Shown one piece after another: positions 58,246 through 64,000 of a DNA stretch of 64,000 nucleotides. The stretch is from JADHLK01 sp038131695. GTDB taxonomy: Bacteria > Pseudomonadota > Alphaproteobacteria > Puniceispirillales > Puniceispirillaceae. Position numbers and translations under genes: made by a program. How positions within the stretch are numbered: position 1 is the stretch's first letter; every line of letters begins with the position of its first letter. Where the stretch lies: contig JAYPQA010000028.1 in NCBI GenBank assembly GCA_038131695.1, forward strand, positions 1 to 64,000. Reading direction: 5' to 3'. A model generated the notes under the pieces. That model saw nothing but the letters and a program-made list of their open reading frames with translations. It had not been told where the DNA came from and searched no databases.

Positions 58246-59550
58246 TTAGATATGCTCGCGCAGCCATTGGCCGAGACGGCCAAACGGGTTTTTCGGGGCC
58301 GCCAGCGGGCCGCTATCTTCTTCCAGTTCGGTCTCGCCCTCGGCCAGATGCATGGCCATGCCGACCGAGGCGGCAAAGGGCAGGTGGCTGGGATGGCTGT
58401 CCAGCCCGTCCAGACCTTGCGGCAGGCCGACAGTGGCTGTCCGGTCCCAATAATGGCTGACAAAATCAGCCAGCCCGGTGAGCTGCGCCCCGCCGCCGGT
58501 CAGCACAATGCGCTGGCCTATCGCAGCGGTCATCTGGGCGGCTTCCAGACGCTGGCTTATCAAATCCAGAATTTCCTCAACCCGCGGCCGGATAATGGCA
58601 GCCAGCAGGCTGCGCTCGGCTGTCTCGCCATTGGGCAGGGTGATTTGTTCGGTGGGCAGCCCGACCGTATTCAGCACAAAATTATCGCCGCGCGCCGGAA
58701 ACGGGGCCGCCGCCAGATGATTTTCCGAAACGGCTGTAACAGACCCGTCCATCGCCTTGATCCGCTCGGCATCCGCCAGCCCCAGATTGAGGATGCGGGC
58801 AATATCGCGGGTGATATGCTGGCCGCCCATGCGGATCGTATCGGCATAGACAATCCGGTCATCCATGAACAGGGCCGCCCCGGTGGTGCCGCCGCCAAAA
58901 TCCAGCACCAGCGCCCCCAACTCACGCGCTTCGCGGCTCAGACAGGCCCGCCCGGCCATGCAGGCGGCGTGATGGATCTGGCCTGCCTCCAAATGCGCTT
59001 CCAGCACTGCCCTTTGCAGATTGGCCGCTGTTGTGCGCTCAATCGAGAGCAGGGTTATATCGCTGGCCAGGCGGCTGCCATGCATACCCAGCGGATTATC
59101 AATATGATGCTGCTCATCCACCAGATATTGCAGGCGCTGGCGCTGAATGAGGCTGCGCTGTTCCGGCAGGCCGGTCTCGCTCTGGCGGGCCCGCAGGCGG
59201 CGCAGGTCACGCACCCCGATCTGATTATCCGCCAAATCTATGCCATAGCGGCAAATCTGTGTGGATGGCTTGCCAGCAGCGGTGACAATATGCAGCTTGC
59301 TGACCTGCAAGCCAGCCTTTTTCTCAGCTGCCTGAACAGTTTTGCCCAATGCTGAGCTGAACTTGTCCAGATCAACAATCTCCCCCTGTTTCAGCCCGTC
59401 CGAGGCGTGCATGGCCTGACCCAGCAGCTGCAGCCTGTCCCCGGACCGCGCCACAATCAGCGCCGTCAGCTTGGAGGACCCGGCATCAACCACCGCAAAA
59501 GGCCCACGCGGTGACCCCTTTTGCTTTGCCTGTTTTTTCTGCCCCATCAT
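58246..59550 (-). CDS. ftsA: Cell division protein FtsA
   Basis: 434 residues, actin-like ATPase tethering FtsZ to the membrane. ATG 59550 (MMGQKKQAKQKGSPRG) chosen; the longer frame includes the 16-bp repeats and is not conserved. Phosphate 1 motif FAVVDAGSSKLTALIV, 1C domain with HIVTAAGKPSTQICRYGIDL, phosphate 2 LVLDFGGGTTGAALFMDD, adenosine motif IVLTGGGAQLTGLADFV, and the C-terminal amphipathic membrane helix NPFGRLGQWLREHI. The linker and order ftsQ-ftsA-ftsZ are canonical. Confidence 0.95.
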   Translation of the reverse strand: MMGQKKQAKQKGSPRGPFAVVDAGSSKLTALIVARSGDRLQLLGQAMHASDGLKQGEIVDLDKFSSALGKTVQAAEKKAGLQVSKLHIVTAAGKPSTQICRYGIDLADNQIGVRDLRRLRARQSETGLPEQRSLIQRQRLQYLVDEQHHIDNPLGMHGSRLASDITLLSIERTTAANLQRAVLEAHLEAGQIHHAACMAGRACLSREARELGALVLDFGGGTTGAALFMDDRIVYADTIRMGGQHITRDIARILNLGLADAERIKAMDGSVTAVSENHLAAAPFPARGDNFVLNTVGLPTEQITLPNGETAERSLLAAIIRPRVEEILDLISQRLEAAQMTAAIGQRIVLTGGGAQLTGLADFVSHYWDRTATVGLPQGLDGLDSHPSHLPFAASVGMAMHLAEGETELEEDSGPLAAPKNPFGRLGQWLREHI

Positions 59551-59572
59551 TGCTTTATCAATCCCCTTCAGG

Positions 59573-59629
59573 TTTTGTCCCTTATGTCTTTTGTCCCTTA
59601 TGTCTTTTGGCCCTCTATGTCTTTTGTCC
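59573..59629. repeat. 16-bp tandem repeat across the ftsQ stop codon
   Basis: TTTTGTCCCTTATGTC occurs twice perfectly (59573-59588, 59589-59604), then as a 17-bp variant (59605-59621) and a partial copy TTTTGTCC. The array fills the ftsQ-ftsA spacer and includes the ftsQ stop codon (59615-59617). Confidence 0.92.
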
Positions 59630-60418
59630 GGGCCCGCGCACCGGAATATTTGGCTCCACCACCAGCTGATCGGGTATCCGCAGGTCAATGGCGGCCAGAT
59701 CGCGCTCTATAATCCCCTTTTCGCGTTGCAGGCGGGCCAGTCTTGACCAGGCGGCGGCCGGGTCCTGTTCCGGCAGCTTGACGGTAATGCCGTTGCGCAG
59801 ATGCACATCCCAGCGTCGCCCGGCAATCCGTTGTATCGCCCAGACATCATTGTATAATTCCGGCTCGGTGCGCAGCGTATCCAGAATAAAGCCCGCCTCG
59901 CTGGCCGCCTGCTTGCCGGACACAACAGGCAGATGGCCAAACAGCGTTACATCGGCCCCGGCAATCAGCGCCCCGCTATGGTCAATCAGCTGGTGGCCAG
60001 CCCCGGATTGCAGCAGCCCGACCGGAATCCGCTCGGATAAGATGATTTTCAGCCGATCCGGCAAATGCCGCTCAATCCGCGCCTCTGCCACCCAGCCTAT
60101 ATCCGCCACGCGGGTGCGCATGGCGGCCAAATCCAGCCCCAATATCGGCATCCCGCGCCAGATTTTCAGCGCCTCCAGCAAATCTGCATCGCTGGTATGG
60201 CTGCGCCCCTCAATATCTATGTGCCGCACGGCCAGACCCATCTCGGCTGTTTTCGCCAGCAGCGCCGGGCGCGCTGTCTGCCAGTGCCAGGCCAGCCCCA
60301 CCCCGCCGGACAGAACCAGCAGCATGACAAAGGCGCGCAGCAGCTGCCGCACAGAGAGCTGGGCCAGCCAGCCGGGTGTCTGCTTGTTCTGCGGCGATGT
60401 GTTACCCCTCAATCGCAT
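59615..60418 (-). CDS. ftsQ: Cell division protein FtsQ
   Basis: 267-residue bitopic divisome protein. A cytoplasmic N-terminus is followed by one transmembrane helix (LLRAFVMLLVLSGGVGLAW, about 28-46). The POTRA domain reads MGLAVRHIDIEGRSHTSDADLLEALKIWRG. The FtsQ/DivIB beta domain (WVAEARIERHLPDRLKIILSERIPVGLLQ, LFGHLPVVSGKQA) follows. It overlaps the end of ddl by 10 nt at its start, and its last codons and stop lie in a 16-bp tandem repeat, so the C-terminus could vary between strains. Confidence 0.92.
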   Translation of the reverse strand: MRLRGNTSPQNKQTPGWLAQLSVRQLLRAFVMLLVLSGGVGLAWHWQTARPALLAKTAEMGLAVRHIDIEGRSHTSDADLLEALKIWRGMPILGLDLAAMRTRVADIGWVAEARIERHLPDRLKIILSERIPVGLLQSGAGHQLIDHSGALIAGADVTLFGHLPVVSGKQAASEAGFILDTLRTEPELYNDVWAIQRIAGRRWDVHLRNGITVKLPEQDPAAAWSRLARLQREKGIIERDLAAIDLRIPDQLVVEPNIPVRGPGQKT

Positions 60419-61314
60419 CTCGCCCCCTCCAGCAATCTTTTGACCAGCTCCGGCCCCTCCATCCCGACAAAGGCCGCCTGTTCAGGAACCAGCGAAGTGC
60501 CGGTCATCCCGGGCTGGGTGTTGATCTCCAGCATGAAGAGCTGGCCGCTGCTGTCATCAAAGCGGTAATCTGCGCGGGCCACGCCGCGGCATCCCAGCAC
60601 TGAAAAGGCCTTTTCTGCCCAGTCCAGCGCCTGGCGGGTCACCGGATCAGGCAATTTGGCTGGCAGGATATGGTCTGAGCCGCCCGCCGCATATTTTGCC
60701 TGCCAGTCATAAAAGCCGGTTTTCGCAACTATTTCAGTGACGCAGAGCGCCTGACCCTCCAGCACGGCGACCGTCAATTCCCGCCCGGGGATAAAGACCT
60801 CTGCCATCAGCTCCTGGCCATCCGGCCAATGGCTGCGGGGCAGGGGCGGCTGATCGGTATGGCACAGGGCCACCCCGACGCTGGAGCCATCCGCGCGCGG
60901 CTTGACCACATAGGCCCCGCTGTAATCAACAGGCTGGACGCTGTCATCCTCAGAAAAGGCCAGCAGCGGCGGCAACGCGATCCCCACCGTTTCAAACAGG
61001 CGGCGCGAGGCGATTTTGTCCATCGCCATCGCAGAGGCCTGAACCCCGCTATGGGTATAGGGGATGTTCAGGATATTCAGCATTCCCTGGGCCGATCCAT
61101 CCTCGCCGATTTGGCCGTGCAGCGCGTTGAACACCAGCTGCGGCTCCAGCGCCAGCAACTCAGAGGCAATATTGCGGGTGAATTCCAGCTCATGCACTTC
61201 CCAGCCCAGCTCTCTGGCCGCCGCGGCGCAATAGGCCCCGGAGAGGCGGCTTATTTCTGCCTCAGATGTCCAGCCGCCCATCAGAACAGCCAGTTTTTTT
61301 TGCGGCCTGTTCAT
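60409..61314 (-). CDS. ddl: D-alanine--D-alanine ligase
   Basis: 301 residues from ATG 61314 ([20 protein letters not shown]). ATP-grasp enzyme making the D-Ala-D-Ala dipeptide for peptidoglycan. Motifs: LVFNALHGQIGEDGSAQGMLN, YTHSGVQASAMAMDKIASRRLFE, YVVKPRADGSSVGVALC, GRELTVAVLEG, and the Mg site LFMLEINTQPGMTGTSLVPEQA. The start overlaps the murB stop by four bases (ATGA). Located between murB and ftsQ as usual in the cluster. Confidence 0.95.
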   Translation of the reverse strand: MNRPQKKLAVLMGGWTSEAEISRLSGAYCAAAARELGWEVHELEFTRNIASELLALEPQLVFNALHGQIGEDGSAQGMLNILNIPYTHSGVQASAMAMDKIASRRLFETVGIALPPLLAFSEDDSVQPVDYSGAYVVKPRADGSSVGVALCHTDQPPLPRSHWPDGQELMAEVFIPGRELTVAVLEGQALCVTEIVAKTGFYDWQAKYAAGGSDHILPAKLPDPVTRQALDWAEKAFSVLGCRGVARADYRFDDSSGQLFMLEINTQPGMTGTSLVPEQAAFVGMEGPELVKRLLEGARCD

Positions 61315-62246
61315 TGGGTTTCCGGCTCCGTTCGGTTGGCCTGTGCCTGTGTCCGGCCCAGACGGCGAATTTCCCAGCGCAGTTCGGTGCCGCAATGATC
61401 GCGCACCTTCTGTCGGACGGTTTCGCCCAGCTGTTCCAGATCAGCGGCGGTTGCGCTGCCATCATTAATCATGAAATTGCAATGTTTCTCGCTCATTGCC
61501 GCCCCACCAACGCGCAGGCCGCGGCATCCGGCCGCGTCAATCACCTGCCAGGCCTTGCTGCCGTCAGGATTGGCAAAGGTGGATCCGCCCGTGCGCGCAC
61601 CGACCGGCTGGCTGGCTCCGCGGCTGGCGATCATCTCTTTCATGCGGGCGCGGATTTCGGCGCGTTCACCGGGCCGGGCCTGCAGGCGGGCGGAGACGAA
61701 AATCCAGTCCTCCGGGGCCCGGCTGGCCCGATAGCTCATCTGCATATCCGGCACGCTGGCCTCGATCAGCTCGCCTTGCCGGGTCAGCGCGCTGGCAGAG
61801 ATCACAATATCGCAGAATTCCTGTCCATAGGCGCCGGCATTCATCCGCAGCCCGCCGCCGATTGTGCCGGGAATCCCGATCAGAAAGGCCAGACCATCCA
61901 GCCCGGCCTCTGCTGCATAGCGGGCGACATCCATATCGCGGGCCCCGGCTCCGGCGATCACCTCATCCCCCTCATGGCGAATATCGGCCAGCTCTCCGGT
62001 CAGGCGGATAACCGCCCCCTCCAGGCCGCCATCGCGCACCAGCACATTGGAGCCGGCCCCCAGCACGGTTATCGGCATCGCTGCCGGGCAGCTGGCCAGA
62101 AAGGCCTGTAAATCAGCCAGATCAGCAGGCTCAAACAGCCAATCAGCTGGCCCGCCCGCCCGCAGCCAGGTCAGCTCTTGCAAGGCGGCCCCGGCGCTCA
62201 GCTTGCCGCGCAATTCCGGCCAGGAGAGGGTCTGCCAGCTGCTCAT
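61311..62246 (-). CDS. murB: UDP-N-acetylenolpyruvoylglucosamine reductase
   Basis: 311 residues. FAD/NADPH enzyme completing UDP-MurNAc. N-terminal FAD site ([39 protein letters not shown]), central [24 protein letters not shown], catalytic region [24 protein letters not shown] and [17 protein letters not shown]. The absence of a Tyr-loop insertion suggests the type II form common in alphaproteobacteria. Overlaps both neighbours by four bases, so translation of murC-murB-ddl is coupled. Confidence 0.95.
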   Translation of the reverse strand: MSSWQTLSWPELRGKLSAGAALQELTWLRAGGPADWLFEPADLADLQAFLASCPAAMPITVLGAGSNVLVRDGGLEGAVIRLTGELADIRHEGDEVIAGAGARDMDVARYAAEAGLDGLAFLIGIPGTIGGGLRMNAGAYGQEFCDIVISASALTRQGELIEASVPDMQMSYRASRAPEDWIFVSARLQARPGERAEIRARMKEMIASRGASQPVGARTGGSTFANPDGSKAWQVIDAAGCRGLRVGGAAMSEKHCNFMINDGSATAADLEQLGETVRQKVRDHCGTELRWEIRRLGRTQAQANRTEPETQ

Positions 62247-63674
62247 TGGCCTGCCTCCTGCTGCTGTTCCAGCTGATCCAGCTCAGCTGGCAGGGCGGCA
62301 GCCCATTGGCTGGAAGACCCGGCCCCCAGCACCATCACATAATCGCCCGGATTGGCAAGCGCGGCTATTTGGCGGGCCAGATCAGACGGGCTGTCCAGCA
62401 CCGCCGGGGCGCGGTGGCCATGATCCCGCAAGCCCGCAACCAGCGCCTCCTTGCTGGCCCCTTCAATCGGCTCCTCGCCAGCGGCAAAGACATCAGCGAC
62501 CAGCACCGCATCCGCTTCATTGAAACAGCCGCAGAAATCAGAAAAGAGATCATGCAGCCTGCTATAGCGGTGCGGCTGGACGACGGCGATCAGCTGGTTA
62601 TCGCCGCAAGCCAGCCTGCCAGCAGACAGGGCCGCCTGAATCTCCACCGGGTGATGGCCATAATCATCAACAATGGTAATCCCGCCTGATCGGCCCTTAA
62701 TATCAAAGCGGCGGCCTACCCCCTTGAAATTGGCCAGACCCTTGGCGATTGTCTGCTCATCAACCCCCATCTCCAGAGCCACCGCAATGGCCGCCAGGCA
62801 ATTTTGCACATTATGCAGCCCCAGCATTGGCAGGCGCAGCCCCTTTATCCCGTCCATTGCCATTTGCAGCCGGTCAGAGAGCTGGACATCAAAGACCATC
62901 TGCCCGTCCTGATGGCTGATCGAAACCGCGCGGACATCGGCATTGGTGCTCAGCCCATAGGTGATCACGCGCCGTCCCTTTATCCGCGGCAACAGGCGCT
63001 GGACGGCGGGATGGTCCATGCACAAGGTCGCAAAACCATAAAATGGGATGGCACTCACAAAGCTGGCAAAGGCTTCTTCGAGCTGCTCAAAAGAGCCGTG
63101 ATGATCCAGATGTTCCGGGTCAATATTGGTGACAATGGCGACTGTGGGAATCAGCCGGGCAAAAGAGCCGTCACTCTCATCTGCCTCAACCACCATCCAG
63201 TCACCCTTGCCGAGGCGGGCATTGCTGCCCCAGCCGGAAATGATCCCGCCATTGATCACGGTCGGATCAATCCCGGCAGCATCCAGCAAGGCTGAGACCA
63301 GCGAGGTTGTCGTGGTCTTGCCATGCGTGCCGGCGACCGCAACGGACCAGCGCAGCCGCATCAGCTCACCCAGCATTTCCGCCCGGTGCACAACCGGCAG
63401 GAAAGCGGCCCGCGCCGCGGCCAGCTCCGGATTATCCTCGCGGATAGCGGTAGAGATGACGAGGATAGCGGCCCCGTCTATATTTTCAGCCGCCTGCGGA
63501 ATGGCAATTTCAATGCCTTTTTCACGCAAACGCTGAACATTGGCATTTTCGGCAATATCGCTGCCCCGCACCTGATAGCCCAGCTCATGCAGGATTTCGG
63601 CAATGCCGCTCATGCCGATACCGCCGATACCGGTTAAATGGATGATCCCCGATGGACAGGGGCAGGGCGGTCAT
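62243..63674 (-). CDS. murC: UDP-N-acetylmuramate--L-alanine ligase (frameshift near 63653)
   Basis: Adds L-alanine to UDP-MurNAc. The true start is ATG 63674 with ribosome site AAGGAGG, giving MTALPLSIG. An extra G in GGGG near 63653 breaks the frame before [23 protein letters not shown], the conserved UDP-binding N-terminus; the uninterrupted frame only begins at the internal ATG 63613. Then the ATP site [65 protein letters not shown] and [14 protein letters not shown]. Length about 476 residues. Start overlaps the murG stop by four bases. Confidence 0.94.
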
Positions 63675-64000
63675 GCGGCCCTCCTTGCTGAATCGGCCAG
63701 CCGGGCCTCAATGATTTCGACAATGGCGCGGCAGGCTTGCGGGCGCGCGCGGGCCCTGGCCTGTTTGGCCATATTGTTGCGGCGCGCTGAATCGCCCAGC
63801 AGCTGGGTTATCATCTCTGCCAGCTTTTGCGGGCTGGCCTCATTTTCCGGCAAGCTCAGCGCGGCGCCATCTGATACCAGGCTGGCCGCATTGGCAGATT
63901 GGTGATCATCCATGGCGGCGGCAAAAGGCACAAAGATCGTGGCCCGCCCGGCGGCTGCGACCTCGGCAACCGAGGCGGCCCCGGCCCGGCAAATAATCAA
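63671..64000 (-). CDS. murG: N-acetylglucosaminyl transferase MurG, C-terminal part
   Basis: Last 109 residues of MurG, which adds GlcNAc to lipid I at the inner membrane face. Visible: IICRAGAASVAEVAAAGRATIFVPF, the GT28 UDP-GlcNAc-binding motif, then AAAMDDHQSANAASLVSDGAAL and the C-terminal helices. The gene runs off the right edge, so the N-terminal domain is absent. Overlaps murC by four bases (ATGA). Confidence 0.93.
   Translation of the reverse strand: MIICRAGAASVAEVAAAGRATIFVPFAAAMDDHQSANAASLVSDGAALSLPENEASPQKLAEMITQLLGDSARRNNMAKQARARARPQACRAIVEIIEARLADSARRAA

Overview
The window is 64 kb of GC-rich chromosome from an alphaproteobacterium, probably of Rhodospirillales or SAR116-like affinity. 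That placement is inferred from gene order (tolQRAB-pal-cpoB-tilS-ftsH-folP-glmM, serC-serA-hisZ-purA, rpoH-rluD, murG-murC-murB-ddl-ftsQ-ftsA-ftsZ-lpxC-bamD-recN-ligA), a sigma-32 with the QKKLFFNLRR box, and a zapA-6S RNA-fthC block. Most of the window is core housekeeping DNA. No rRNA, tRNA, CRISPR array, transposase or prophage was recognised.

Layout. 1-6.7 kb: the 5' part of an hsp20 gene with a ROSE-type RNA thermometer and a sigma-32-like promoter, rpmE, an ABC exporter, a three-gene envelope operon (ExbB/MotA-like channel, OmpA/coiled-coil protein, exported protein), and a broken gene resembling the N-terminal domain of McrA-type HNH endonucleases. 6.5-12.6 kb: suhB, efp, tkt, a coiled-coil gene, zapA, 6S RNA, fthC, ymdB. 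12.7-27.1 kb: yebC, ruvCAB, the Tol-Pal operon, tilS, ftsH, folP. 27.2-31.5 kb: an interrupted D12-class DNA methyltransferase, glmM, an AT-richer two-gene DUF2335 module behind a perfect palindrome, and a solitary NPPW methyltransferase. 31.6-40.9 kb: serC-serA-hisZ-purA, an AT-richer ImmA/IrrE plus membrane-protein pair, rpoH, rluD, a small membrane protein, yggT. 41.1-42.1 kb: a heavily decayed gene. 42.3-50.5 kb: an EttA-like ABC-F gene, mlaC-mlaA, uvrD/pcrA, prmA, pepP. 50.5-64 kb (minus strand): ligA, recN, bamD, lpxC and the division/cell-wall cluster ftsZ-ftsA-ftsQ-ddl-murB-murC-murG, with a possible 52-residue gene between ftsA and ftsZ.

The genes form coherent functional sets: envelope trans-connection (Tol-Pal, BamD, Mla, the ExbB/OmpA pair), peptidoglycan precursor synthesis and septation, recombination and repair (RuvABC, RecN, UvrD, LigA), serine/histidine/purine synthesis, and heat shock (RpoH acting on the hsp20 promoter in the same window).

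Two window-wide oddities matter to any user. First, about twenty coding regions, including essential ones (ftsZ, murC, ligA, glmM, folP, serA), change frame by one base, usually at a short G, C, A or T run. This is most simply explained by indel errors in the read or assembly, so gene ends given here are reconstructions where stated. Second, 12-16-bp tandem repeats sit at many gene boundaries, several of them spanning the stop codon of the upstream gene.
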